Below are positions 1 to 8,478 of a stretch of DNA of 64,000 bases, piece after piece. The stretch lies in NCBI RefSeq assembly GCF_050563525.1, contig NZ_JBNXUN010000003.1, positions 450,533-514,532 of the forward strand, in the 5' to 3' direction. The notes below the pieces were generated by a model that saw nothing but the letters and a program-made list of their open reading frames with translations, was not told where the DNA came from and did no database searches. Source of the DNA: Falsiroseomonas sp050563525. GTDB lineage: Bacteria; Pseudomonadota; Alphaproteobacteria; Acetobacterales; Acetobacteraceae. Positions within the stretch are counted from its first letter, which is position 1. Each line of letters opens with the position of its first letter. A program made the position numbers and the translations under genes.

Positions 1-1836
1 CGGCTCCGTACCGGGCGTCACCGCGCCCCGCATGGGATTGGCGAGGCCGGCAAGCGCGCCGAGGCGGATGGCGTGGTCCGGCACGCCGGCGACGTGCACG
101 GCGCCGTCGGCCAGCACGAGGTCCTCCTCGGCGCATTCAAAGTGCCTGGCTGCAGTCCGCAACACCTTCTGCCGCACGACCTTCGCCGCCTCATGCGCGG
201 CAGACCCGGCGACGACCGCGCCACGGCTCGCGAAGGTGCCGACGCCCCAGTAGAACTGGTCGGTATCGCCTGTGGTGACCTCGACGTCGCGCACATCGAC
301 ACCGAGCTGTTCGGCCACCACCTGCGCGAAGGCGGTGGCGTGCCCCTGGCCCTGGCTGCCGATGCCGGTGGCCAGGCTGACTTTCCCGGAACTCTGCACC
401 TGCACCTTGGCCCCCTCGTAGGGACCGATCCCCGTGCCTTCGACATAGCAGACCAGGCCGATACCCACGGCACGACCCGCCGCCCGCGCCTCCGGCTGCA
501 CGCGCGAGAGGAAATCCTGGTAGCCGATGGCGGCCAGCGCCTTGTCGAGAATCGGCTCGTAATTGCCGCTGTCATAGGAAAGACGAGAAAAGTCCTGGTA
601 GATCAGGCCCTGGTCGAAGGGGAAGGCGTCAGCCGGGATGAAGTTGCGGCGGCGGATCTCGGCGCGGTCCAGCCCGAGTTCGCGCGCCGCGATGTCCAGC
701 AGCCGTTCCATGACGAAGACGCCGTGCTGGCGGCCGGCCCCGCGGTAGGGCGTGACCAACGTACGGTTGGTGAACACCGCGGTGAAGCTGCTGTCATAGG
801 CCGGCACCACGTAGCAGCCGAGCAGCGTGCACTGGCTGTTCAGCGGCACCGTCAGGCCATAGGGGTCATACGCACCGGTGTCGTGCAGGAAGACATCGCG
901 CACGCCGAGAATCTTCCCGGAAACATCCAGCGCCATCTCGGCATCGTGGATCTGGCTGCGCTCATGCGTGGTGGCGAAGAAATGCTCCAGCCGGTCCTCG
1001 ATCCACTTCACGGGGCGGCCGAGTTGGATGGCGGCCCAGGGAACCAGCACCTCCTCTGGGTAGAACATCATCATCTTCGGTCCAAAGCCGCCGCCGATGT
1101 TCGGCGCGACCACGCGAACCTGGCGTTCCGACAGCCCCAGCATCGCCGCCAGTCCGTTACGGATCACGACCGGCGCCTGGGTCGTGTCCCACACGGTCAG
1201 GCGATCCGCGCGCGGATCCCAGCTCGCGACGACGCCACGCGTCTCCATCGGAATGGACGCGCCGCGATCGTAGGTGAAGCGCCGCCGGAGAACGAGATGC
1301 GCGGACTTGGCGGCCGCTGCATAATCACCGCGCGCCTGACGCACATGTGCGGCGATATTGCCGGCGAGGTCGTCATGCACACGCGTCGCGCCGGGCGCCA
1401 GGGCGGCCTCCAGGTCACCGACCGCCGGCAGCGTCTCCCACTCAGCAAGGATGTCGCCCACCGCATCCTCGGCGAGGTAGCGGCTTTCCGCCACCACCAT
1501 CGCCACCGGCTCGCCGACATGCCGTGCCTTATCGCGCACCAGGGGCACTTGGCAGCGCTGATGGAATTCCATGCCCGGCACCGGCGGCGGCGGCACCAGA
1601 AGCGGTCCGGGCTTCCAGTAGTCGCCGAGGTCAGCGGCGGTCACCACCGCCACCACGCCTGGCCGAGCCTTCGCCGCTGCGGTGTCCAGCGACACCAGGC
1701 GCGCATGCGCATGCGGGCTGCGGAAGAAGGCGACGTGCAGCAGGCCGGGAAGTTCGACGTCATCGACGAACAGCGCCTCGCCGCGCAGCAGGCGCGGGTC
1801 CTCGTTGCGGGTCAGCGGCGTGCCGAAGCTGTTCAC
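1..1836 (-). CDS. Molybdenum hydroxylase large subunit, CoxL form II-like (3' end cut by window)
   Basis: Large, molybdopterin-cytosine-dinucleotide-binding subunit of a xanthine oxidase family enzyme, which hydroxylates a heterocycle or aldehyde. Only the first 612 codons lie in the window. The start is GTG at 1834-1836, overlapping the small-subunit stop as GTGA; the protein begins MNSFGTPLTRNEDPRLLRG. Visible motifs are NIGGGFGPKMMM (near residue 250) and PYRGAGR (near residue 363). The second motif marks form II; genuine CO dehydrogenases (form I) carry AYRCSFR, so CO oxidation is unlikely. It is the last gene of a coxM-coxS-coxL operon. The true substrate cannot be read from the sequence. 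Confidence 0.9.
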   Translation of the reverse strand, partial: MNSFGTPLTRNEDPRLLRGEALFVDDVELPGLLHVAFFRSPHAHARLVSLDTAAAKARPGVVAVVTAADLGDYWKPGPLLVPPPPVPGMEFHQRCQVPLVRDKARHVGEPVAMVVAESRYLAEDAVGDILAEWETLPAVGDLEAALAPGATRVHDDLAGNIAAHVRQARGDYAAAAKSAHLVLRRRFTYDRGASIPMETRGVVASWDPRADRLTVWDTTQAPVVIRNGLAAMLGLSERQVRVVAPNIGGGFGPKMMMFYPEEVLVPWAAIQLGRPVKWIEDRLEHFFATTHERSQIHDAEMALDVSGKILGVRDVFLHDTGAYDPYGLTVPLNSQCTLLGCYVVPAYDSSFTAVFTNRTLVTPYRGAGRQHGVFVMERLLDIAARELGLDRAEIRRRNFIPADAFPFDQGLIYQDFSRLSYDSGNYEPILDKALAAIGYQDFLSRVQPEARAAGRAVGIGLVCYVEGTGIGPYEGAKVQVQSSGKVSLATGIGSQGQGHATAFAQVVAEQLGVDVRDVEVTTGDTDQFYWGVGTFASRGAVVAGSAAHEAAKVVRQKVLRTAARHFECAEEDLVLADGAVHVAGVPDHAIRLGALAGLANPMRGAVTPGTEP

Positions 1837-2291
1837 GCGCGGGACGCCCGCAGCACCGCATCTACGATGTGCTGGTAGCCCGTGCAGCGACAGAGATTGC
1901 CGGACAACGCCTCCCGCACCTCCGCCTCATCGGGGTTTGGATTCTCGGCCAGGAAGGCCGTCATGGTCATCAGGATTCCCGGCGTGCAGTAGCCGCATTG
2001 CAGGCCATGCGCGTCCTGGAACGCCTGCTGCAACGCATCGAGCTGGCCCGGTCCGGGTGCCAAGCCCTCCACTGTCCGGATCTCGTGCCCCTGCGCCTGC
2101 ACGGCGAAGGCCAGGCAGGCGCGGGCGGGTGCGCCGTCCCACAGGATGGTGCAGGCCCCGCAGACGCCATGCTCGCAGCCGACATGCGTGCCGGTCAGGC
2201 CGATCTCGTGACGCAGGAAGTCGCTCAGCAGCAGGCGCGGCTCGACATTGCGAACATGGTCCGTGCCATTCACCCGAACCGTCACCTTCAT
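1833..2291 (-). CDS. Molybdenum hydroxylase small [2Fe-2S] subunit, CoxS-like
   Basis: A 152-residue iron-sulfur subunit that passes electrons from the molybdenum centre to the FAD subunit. The N-terminal plant-type ferredoxin domain has Cys39, Cys44, Cys47 and Cys59. The C-terminal helical domain holds the second cluster with Cys99, Cys102, Cys134 and Cys136 (CGYC and CRC). Length and all eight cysteines fit the family. The ATG at 2289-2291 overlaps the coxM stop (ATGA), and its own stop overlaps the coxL start (GTGA), so the three subunits look translationally coupled. Confidence 0.95.
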   Translation of the reverse strand: MKVTVRVNGTDHVRNVEPRLLLSDFLRHEIGLTGTHVGCEHGVCGACTILWDGAPARACLAFAVQAQGHEIRTVEGLAPGPGQLDALQQAFQDAHGLQCGYCTPGILMTMTAFLAENPNPDEAEVREALSGNLCRCTGYQHIVDAVLRASRA

Positions 2292-3160
2292 GCCGCCGCC
2301 CTTTCCGCGGCCACCGCCAGCGTTCGCCGCACCAGGACAGCAGCCAGGTGTCGCTGATAGGCCGGCGAGGCCTGCACGCTGCCCATCGGATCGATCTCCT
2401 GCACCGCCAGTTCGGCCGCGGCCGCGCAATCGGTCTCCGTCAACCCTGTGCCGACCAGCCCCTGCGCCGCCTGCACCGCGAGCATCGGAATCGGCCCGGC
2501 ACTGCACAGCGCGAGCCGCGCCGCGACGCATCGGCCATCGGCCCCACGCCTCAGCACCGCCGCGACGCCCATCATGGCGTAGTCCCCGCGCCGCCGCGCA
2601 ACCTCGAGAAAGGCCGTGCCGGTACCGGGCGGCAATGGCGGCACCTCAATCTCAGCCAGCATCTCATCCTCACCCAGCACGGTCGCCAGAGGCCCCACGA
2701 AAAACGTCTCCGCCGCCACGCTTCGCACGGCGCTTGCGCTGCGAACCAGGAAGTGCGCCTGAAGCGCCAGCATCACCGCCGGCATCTCGCTGGCCGGGTC
2801 GGCATGAGACAGGTTGCCGCCGAGTGTGCCCCGCGTACGAATCTGGGGATGTGCGACTTCCGCCAGCGCCTCCGCCAGCAGCGGCTGCCGGCGGGCAACC
2901 GCGGCATCACGCTCGATTCCGCGATAGCGGGTCATCGCGCCGATCACCAGCGTGCCGTCCGCCAAGAACTCCAGATGATCCAGCGCCGAGATCCGTGCCA
3001 GGTCGACCAGCACCGCGGGCTGCGCCACGCGGAAATTCATGGCCGGCACCAGGGACTGGCCCCCGGCCAGGAACCGCGCGGCCTCGCCATGCTCCGCCTT
3101 CAGCGCCAGTGCTTCCTCAATCGTCTCCGGCGCATGCCACTGGAACGGAGCCGGCTTCAC
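2288..3160 (-). CDS. Molybdenum hydroxylase FAD subunit, CoxM-like
   Basis: A 290-residue FAD-binding medium subunit, first gene of the coxMSL-type operon. It takes electrons from the [2Fe-2S] subunit. The FAD pyrophosphate motifs of the family are visible as AGGQSLVPAM (residues 32-41) and TLGGNLSHADPASE (about 110-125). The start is GTG at 3158-3160, preceded by an AGGA ribosome-binding site seven bases upstream. No regulator or CoxDEF maturation genes lie beside it in this window, so maturation factors would be beyond the left edge or elsewhere. Confidence 0.93.
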   Translation of the reverse strand: MKPAPFQWHAPETIEEALALKAEHGEAARFLAGGQSLVPAMNFRVAQPAVLVDLARISALDHLEFLADGTLVIGAMTRYRGIERDAAVARRQPLLAEALAEVAHPQIRTRGTLGGNLSHADPASEMPAVMLALQAHFLVRSASAVRSVAAETFFVGPLATVLGEDEMLAEIEVPPLPPGTGTAFLEVARRRGDYAMMGVAAVLRRGADGRCVAARLALCSAGPIPMLAVQAAQGLVGTGLTETDCAAAAELAVQEIDPMGSVQASPAYQRHLAAVLVRRTLAVAAERAAA

Positions 3161-3297
3161 GCATTCATCCTCATGAGATCAAACCTGCCAGAAGCCGCCC
3201 GCGCCGGGCCACAGGCATTTTTGTCCTGACCGCGGAATGTGGATGCCAGACTGCCCAGCGCTTGCACAGGCTGCGCGCGGCATGGTCAGCTTGCCGC

Positions 3298-3867
3298 ATG
3301 CCCCTCGCCTATCTCGCCGGCCCAGACGTGTTCCTGCCCGACGCGCCGGTGCATGCCGCGCGCAAGGCCGCCATCTGCGCCAGCCATGGCCTGACCGCCC
3401 TGCCGCCCCTGAACGAGGATGTGGCCACCCTCTCCGCCATGCCGGACAACGAGGCGTGGAGGGTGATCTTCGCCAAGGACCTGGCGATGATGCAAAGGGC
3501 CGACCTCGTCATCGCCAACCTGACGCCGTTCCGCGGCGCCTCGGCCGATGCCGGCACCCTGGTCGAACTGGGCTGGTTCCTAGGCCGCGGCCTGCCGATC
3601 TTCGCCTATTCCAACAGTGCTACGCCCTTCGCTACCCGCAGCGCGTCGCAATGTGCCGCCGTGCCGGACCCGATGCCCGGGCTGACCGTTGGGGGCTTCG
3701 GCCTGCCGGACAACCTGATGATCCCCGGCGCGGTGGAGGCCGGCGGCGGCCTGTCCATCCTGCTGCCCGAGGGCAACCAGGACCTGCCCTTCGACTCGCT
3801 GGAGGTCTTCGCGCGCTGCGTGGCACTGGCCGCGGCGCAACTCAGGCCTCAGCGTCCGGACCAGTGA
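3298..3867 (+). CDS. Nucleoside 2-deoxyribosyltransferase family protein
   Basis: A 189-residue protein of the nucleoside 2-deoxyribosyltransferase family, which moves deoxyribose between bases or hydrolyses deoxynucleosides in nucleotide salvage. It starts MPLAYLAGPDVFLPDA, the substrate-binding N-terminal strand of the family. It carries DLVIANLTPFRG and ADAGTLVELGW, where the Glu is the expected catalytic nucleophile. The ATG at 3298 begins exactly at the conserved core. Its 3' end overlaps the convergent ABC permease gene by 19 bases (3849-3867). Whether it acts as transferase or as a clean-up hydrolase cannot be decided. Confidence 0.85.
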   Translation: MPLAYLAGPDVFLPDAPVHAARKAAICASHGLTALPPLNEDVATLSAMPDNEAWRVIFAKDLAMMQRADLVIANLTPFRGASADAGTLVELGWFLGRGLPIFAYSNSATPFATRSASQCAAVPDPMPGLTVGGFGLPDNLMIPGAVEAGGGLSILLPEGNQDLPFDSLEVFARCVALAAAQLRPQRPDQ

Positions 3868-4598
3868 ACGAAGCGCTTCTCCAGCAGGATGAACATCAGG
3901 TTCAGGAGGTAGCCGAGGGCACCGGCGACGAAGATGACGCCGTACATCAGGCCGCTTTCGAACAGCATCTGCGCGTTGATGACGCGGTGGCCGAGGCCGT
4001 CGGTCGATCCGATGAACATCTCCGCGACCACCACGATTACCAGGGCGAGCGAGACGCCGCTGCGCATCCCGACCAGGATCTGCGGCAGCGCCTCCCAGAT
4101 CAGCACGTCGACCAGGATCCGCCCTGGACCGGCGCCCATGATGCGCGCGGCCAGGACGCGGGTGCGGCGGGCATTGATGACGCCGTAGGCAGCGTTGAAC
4201 AGGATCACCAGCGCCGCCCCGAACGCCGCGACCGCGACCTTGGTCCCCTCCCCCGGCCCGAACAGCACCAGGAACAGCGGGAACAGGGCGGAAGCCGGGG
4301 TCGAGCGGAAGAAATCCACCACGAATTCGACGCTGCGGTACAGACGCTCCTGCGCCCCAAGCGCGACGCCGAGCGGCACGCCGATCGCGCTCGCAATGAG
4401 GAATGCGAGGCCAGTGCGCTCCACCGTCCGCCAGGTATCGTGCAGCAGCGTGCCGCTGGTGAAGCCGCGCCAGGTTTCACCGATGGCCTCGGCCGGTGGT
4501 GGCAGCAGGATCGGGTCCGCAACCCGCAGCCACACTGCGGCCTGCCACAGCAGCAGGAAGCCGGCAGCCCCGGCGATGGGCGCGCCAAAGGCTTTCAT
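3849..4598 (-). CDS. ABC transporter permease, SsuC/TauC-like
   Basis: Inner-membrane permease of 249 residues with about six hydrophobic segments. It belongs to the binding-protein-dependent family that imports sulfonates, taurine, nitrate or pyrimidine precursors. The EAA-type cytoplasmic loop is seen as EALPQILVGMRSGVSLALV near residue 180. The ATG at 4596-4598 overlaps the ATPase stop as ATGA; an in-frame start 33 bases upstream is less likely because it would extend into the ATPase gene. It is the last gene of the VOC-receptor-ATPase-permease cluster. Confidence 0.9.
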   Translation of the reverse strand: MKAFGAPIAGAAGFLLLWQAAVWLRVADPILLPPPAEAIGETWRGFTSGTLLHDTWRTVERTGLAFLIASAIGVPLGVALGAQERLYRSVEFVVDFFRSTPASALFPLFLVLFGPGEGTKVAVAAFGAALVILFNAAYGVINARRTRVLAARIMGAGPGRILVDVLIWEALPQILVGMRSGVSLALVIVVVAEMFIGSTDGLGHRVINAQMLFESGLMYGVIFVAGALGYLLNLMFILLEKRFVHWSGR

Positions 4599-5359
4599 GT
4601 GGCGACTGCCTTCTGGAACACGTCGAGGCAATGCGCCTTCAGTCGCACGAAGTCCTGAGTGGACAGCGCCTCTGCCTCCCGCGGCCAGGGCAGCGGGATG
4701 GAAAGATCGTCCGCCACCGTCGTGGGTCGCCGCGTCAGCATCAGCAGACGGTCGGCGAGGATGATGGATTCCTCGAGGTCGTGCGAGACGAGGATGGTCG
4801 TGACGCCAAGGTCCTTCAGCACCCGCTGCAACAGGCTCCGCAGCGAAAGCGTCGTTTCAAAATCCAGCGCCGAGAAGGGCTCGTCCAGAAACAGCACTTC
4901 CGGCTCCACCGCCAGGGCGCGCATGATGGAGACAAGCTGCTGCTGGCCGCCGGACAATTCATAGGGATACCGTTTCAGGTCGAAGCGCACGCGGAAGCGT
5001 TCCGCGAGGCTCGCGACGCGCGCCTCCACCTCGGCGGCGGGCAGACCCATGCGCCGCAACGGGTAGCGGATGTTGTCGACCGACCGCCGCCAGGGGAACA
5101 GCGCCTCGCGGTAGTTCTGGAAGACGTAGCCGACGCGAACCTCGGAAACCTCGCGGCCATCGTACAGGATTTCGCCGCCATCCTTCGGCAGAAGGCCGGC
5201 GGCCATGTTGATGAGGGTGGACTTGCCGCAGCCGTTCGGCCCGAAGATGGCCAGGATATCCCCGCGGCGCACGTCGAGGTCGAAACCTTCGTAGACCGGC
5301 TGCCCCGCAAAGGACTTGCTGAGCCCCCGGATCGTGATGGCGGCCTCGCGCGGCTTCAC
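4595..5359 (-). CDS. ABC transporter ATP-binding protein, SsuB/TauB-like
   Basis: ATPase subunit of 254 residues that energises the neighbouring permease. Walker A is GPNGCGKST (residues 40-48), the Q-loop Gln is at 81, the signature LSGGQQ begins at 135, and Walker B VLFLDEP spans 155-161. These place it with the nitrate/sulfonate/taurine importers. The start overlaps the receptor stop (5356-5359) and the stop overlaps the permease start, so the stoichiometry is probably set by coupling. Confidence 0.93.
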   Translation of the reverse strand: MKPREAAITIRGLSKSFAGQPVYEGFDLDVRRGDILAIFGPNGCGKSTLINMAAGLLPKDGGEILYDGREVSEVRVGYVFQNYREALFPWRRSVDNIRYPLRRMGLPAAEVEARVASLAERFRVRFDLKRYPYELSGGQQQLVSIMRALAVEPEVLFLDEPFSALDFETTLSLRSLLQRVLKDLGVTTILVSHDLEESIILADRLLMLTRRPTTVADDLSIPLPWPREAEALSTQDFVRLKAHCLDVFQKAVAT

Positions 5360-6321
5360 AAGGCGCGCAGGAAGCTGCCGACGGCGATCTGGTTGCGTAC
5401 CACGCCCTGCGCCACCGCGAGGTCCACGAACTTCTGGAAGTCGGCGATGTCCTGCGGCGTCAGGTCGCGCACCATGACGAAGTTCACCAACGGCACGGTC
5501 GGTGCCAGCTCGGCCGAGGTCTGCATGTGCTGTACCAGAAGCGGCCGCACGGCGCTGGGATCCGATGCAATCAGCGCGCAGGCCTTGGACCAGCTGTTGG
5601 CGAAGCGGCGAGCGACTTCCGGCTTCTCCTGGACGAACCTGCCGGTGAGGGCGGCTCCGGCCGCGAAGGCCTGCGCTTCCGCACGGCCCAGCAGGTGCGT
5701 GGCGATGACACCCGCTTCCAGACGCCGCGCGGCGCCGGCACGCTCGGCGATGGTCGCCACGGGTTCCAGCGTGTAGGCGGCATCGAAGGTGCCGGCTGCG
5801 AGCGCGCCGACATGCACGCCCATCTGCTGTTCCTGGATGGTGTAGTCGCGGCCTTCCTGCAGGCCGTTGGCCGCCAGCACGGCGCGCGCGGCGGACAGGT
5901 TGGCAGGGCCTGGCGCGGACAGGATGCGGGCGCCCTTCAGGTCCCGGATGGCCTGCGCCGGGTGCTGCGGGCGGACCACGAACTGTTCCATCCGGTAGCG
6001 CGCATTCTGGCCGTTCAGTGCGATGTAGAGCGCCGTCTCCGCACGACGTGCATTGATGTTGGCCCCCTCCAGCGTCACCAGATTGGAAGCCGCCTCGACA
6101 TCGCCGGAGACCATGGCCTGCACGATCAGCGGCGCTGCCTGCAACGGAATGGCGCTCGCCTCGATACCCTCGGCCGCGAAGAAGCCACGCTCGGCCGCCA
6201 CGTAGTAGGGCAAAGCGGAGGAGACGTTGAAGACGGCGACGCGGACACGGTCGCGGGCCTGCGCCCTGGCGATGGACGGCGCTGCGAGGGATGCCAGCAG
6301 CAGCGGGCGGCGGCGGATCAT
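5356..6321 (-). CDS. ABC transporter periplasmic substrate-binding protein (SsuA/THI5-like)
   Basis: A 321-residue periplasmic receptor for the downstream importer. The Arg-rich, hydrophobic N-terminus ending ARAQA is a signal peptide. The mature part has the NMT1/THI5-like pattern YYVAAERGFFAAEGIEA, typical of receptors for sulfonates, nitrate, pyrimidine precursors or aromatic acids. The ATG at 6321 was chosen because AGGA lies eight bases upstream; an in-frame start six codons earlier has no such site. The ligand is unknown. It lies ten bases after the VOC gene. Confidence 0.9.
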   Translation of the reverse strand: MIRRRPLLLASLAAPSIARAQARDRVRVAVFNVSSALPYYVAAERGFFAAEGIEASAIPLQAAPLIVQAMVSGDVEAASNLVTLEGANINARRAETALYIALNGQNARYRMEQFVVRPQHPAQAIRDLKGARILSAPGPANLSAARAVLAANGLQEGRDYTIQEQQMGVHVGALAAGTFDAAYTLEPVATIAERAGAARRLEAGVIATHLLGRAEAQAFAAGAALTGRFVQEKPEVARRFANSWSKACALIASDPSAVRPLLVQHMQTSAELAPTVPLVNFVMVRDLTPQDIADFQKFVDLAVAQGVVRNQIAVGSFLRAL

Positions 6322-6331
6322 TCGGGCATCC

Positions 6332-6841
6332 TCATACAAGCTTCGGATAGGTGGCTGGATCGTGGAAGTTGGCGCCGGCGACGTAGCGCCGGTGGTCCGA
6401 CTGGTCCGGCCGCGCGCCGCGTTCCGACATGCCGTCGAAGGTCAATTCCAGCTGCACGCCGGAGGGGTCGTGCACGAAAAGCTGCCAGAGATGAGTGCCC
6501 GGCACGAGAAACTCGCGCCAGTCCAGGCCGGCGGCCCGAAACCGGGCGATGAAGGCGTGGTATCCGTGGCAGGCGAGCGAGACATGGTCGATCGCTCCGG
6601 TCCCGATCGGCGCCACCCCGTCCCGCCCCAGGGCCGGACCGCCGGCATAGACATGGAGGATGGCGGCGCCACCCGGCATCGGCACGGCAAGCCAGGCGCC
6701 TGGATAGCCGAGGTCCGGACGTGTCGCCTGCCGCAGCCCGATGATGCGCGTGTAGAAGGCGACCGTGGCCACCAGGTCATTGGTCTTGATCGCCACATGA
6801 AACAGCCCTGCGGTAACCGCCGCGCCATCCAACTCCGCCAT
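6332..6841 (-). CDS. VOC (glyoxalase/dioxygenase fold) family protein
   Basis: A vicinal-oxygen-chelate protein of about 169 residues. The paired beta-alpha-beta units are visible from LFHVAIKTNDLVATVAFYTR (residues 9-28) to the C-terminal metal-ligand region HDPSGVQLELTF. An internal AIDHVSLACHGY supplies another likely metal-binding His. Such folds serve as dioxygenases, lyases or binding proteins. It is the first gene of the ABC-importer cluster, which suggests it acts on the imported compound. The start is uncertain: ATG 6841 is used, and ATG 6859 is also possible but sits directly against its purine-rich stretch. Confidence 0.8.
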   Translation of the reverse strand: MAELDGAAVTAGLFHVAIKTNDLVATVAFYTRIIGLRQATRPDLGYPGAWLAVPMPGGAAILHVYAGGPALGRDGVAPIGTGAIDHVSLACHGYHAFIARFRAAGLDWREFLVPGTHLWQLFVHDPSGVQLELTFDGMSERGARPDQSDHRRYVAGANFHDPATYPKLV

Positions 6842-7087
6842 GAGTTCCGCATCCACCATCCCCCTGGAAGCCAGCAATGCGCGTGCCACGGCGACGCACT
6901 TCCCGCCCTGCCGCCGCAAGCTCCTGCGCCACACCTGCTGCCTCTGTTGGTTGCCGCATTTGCACCAGGCTTGGGCAGTCCCATGCGGCGCGCCATCGCG
7001 CCGAATGGGATTGACCGCAAAGCCCGCCACCGCCTACCTGCCAGGCCTGATCGCGCGCCTAGCCGTTCGCGAAACCGGAAGTGCAGA

Positions 7088-7153
7088 ATGAGCCTGACAG
7101 GCCCCGCGCCAGCCCGGCGGACGCCGACCCGCCGGATCAGCACCTCGCGATGA
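7088..7153 (+). CDS. Possible 21-codon upstream ORF coupled to the amidase gene
   Basis: A short ORF, MSLTGPAPARRTPTRRISTS plus one Arg, whose TGA overlaps the amidase ATG as ATGA. GGAAG lies seven bases before its ATG, whereas the amidase start has no good ribosome-binding site. This would make it a coupling ORF that delivers ribosomes to the amidase. It may equally be chance; the 6842-7087 stretch before it shows no other gene. Confidence 0.3.
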   Translation: MSLTGPAPARRTPTRRISTSR

Positions 7154-8442
7154 GGCCGACCGACATACCCGGCCGGCTCGACCGCATCGCGCGGGAGGAC
7201 GGCGCGCTCGGCACCTTCTGGCAGGTCGATGCGGCTGGCGCGCTGGCGGTTCGGCCTGCCCAAGGCGCGCTCCGTGGCCTTGCCGTAGGCATAAAGGACA
7301 ATGTCGACGTCGCCGGCCTGCAGGCCACTGCCGGAATTGCCGCCCTTCGCGGCCGAAGCGCCGAAGCCGACGCGCCCTGCGTCGCCGCGCTGCGGCGTGC
7401 GGGCGCGGTCATCCTCGGCAAGCTCGCCATGCATGAAGGAGCGTTGGGCGCGACAACTGATACGCCGGGATTCGGCCGATGCATCAATCCGCTCCGCGCC
7501 GGGTATACGCCTGGTGGCTCCTCCGGCGGCTCCGCCGCGGCGGTCGCGGCGGGCTTCGTGGACCTGGCTGTCGGCACGGATACGCTGGGGTCCGTCCGCA
7601 TTCCGGCGGCCTATTGCGGCGTGGTGGGGCTGAAGCCAACGGCGGGCCTCATCGGCCGCAGCGGCGTGGTGCCGCTTTCACCCACGCTGGACCACCTGGG
7701 CACGCTGGCGCGCACGCCTATGCTGGCGGCGGGCGGCCTCGAGGCCATGATCACCGAGGACCTTGCCGATCCTGCCTTCCGGCCCGCCCCCGCCGGCTGG
7801 CGCGCCGTGCCCGAGGCACCCACGGACCCCGCAGGTCTGCGCGTCGGCTTGCCGCAGCCGGTTCTCGATGCGGCCATGGAGCCGGCCATCCGCGCGGCAT
7901 GGATGGCCGCCGCGGCGCAACTCGGCCGTGCCGGCGCCTCGGTCGCGACGATTGCCGTGGCAGCCTGGGATCCCACAGCGGCGCGTCGCGCCAGCCTGCT
8001 GGTGATCGAAGCGGAGGCCGCCGCGCTGCATCCGGCGCTGATCGATGATCCGCGTGCCGCATCACCTGGCTTTCGCGCCGCGCTCGCCTATGGCCGCGAT
8101 GCCGGCTCGGTGCGCCTGGCGCGGGCCCTGTTCCGGCTTGCCGAGGTTCGGGCTGGCGCCCTGCGGGCCCTGGATGCCTGCGACATCCTGCTCATGCCGA
8201 CGGCGCCACAGCGCGCCTTCCCACACGGCATGGCCGCGCCGGTGGATCAGGCCGACTTCACGGCACTCGCCAACATCGGCGGCCAGCCCGCCATATCGAT
8301 TCCCTGGCCAGCGGAGGATGGCGGCCTTCCCTGTTCGGTCCAGATCGTTGGGCGAGCCTATGACGAGGCGCGGCTGGTCGGTCTGGCCGAAGCCTTGTAC
8401 GCACTCTCCCGAGGCTCAACAGGCAAGGGGTTTCCGGGCTAG
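7150..8442 (+). CDS. Amidase signature family hydrolase
   Basis: A 430-residue amidase of the Ser-cisSer-Lys family (GatA/AtzF/allophanate hydrolase relatives), which hydrolyses an amide to acid and ammonia. The catalytic Lys is in VGIKDNVD (Lys49). The Gly/Ser-rich signature PGGSSGGSAAAVAAG (121-135) carries the cis-Ser, and the nucleophile is Ser148 in GTDTLGSVR. The C-terminal part keeps the family fold (INIGGQPAIS-like segment near 380). It is followed after 36 bases by an AzgA purine permease, so a role in purine or ureide nitrogen use is possible but unproven. Confidence 0.88.
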   Translation: MRPTDIPGRLDRIAREDGALGTFWQVDAAGALAVRPAQGALRGLAVGIKDNVDVAGLQATAGIAALRGRSAEADAPCVAALRRAGAVILGKLAMHEGALGATTDTPGFGRCINPLRAGYTPGGSSGGSAAAVAAGFVDLAVGTDTLGSVRIPAAYCGVVGLKPTAGLIGRSGVVPLSPTLDHLGTLARTPMLAAGGLEAMITEDLADPAFRPAPAGWRAVPEAPTDPAGLRVGLPQPVLDAAMEPAIRAAWMAAAAQLGRAGASVATIAVAAWDPTAARRASLLVIEAEAAALHPALIDDPRAASPGFRAALAYGRDAGSVRLARALFRLAEVRAGALRALDACDILLMPTAPQRAFPHGMAAPVDQADFTALANIGGQPAISIPWPAEDGGLPCSVQIVGRAYDEARLVGLAEALYALSRGSTGKGFPG

Positions 8443-8478
8443 CCTACGCTGCATTGCAGCAACCGGAGTCGTTCCCGC

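Noticed and set aside
73..1878. A 601-codon plus-strand frame at the window start
   Set aside because: The opposite strand reads a clear CoxL-type protein with its active-site motifs.
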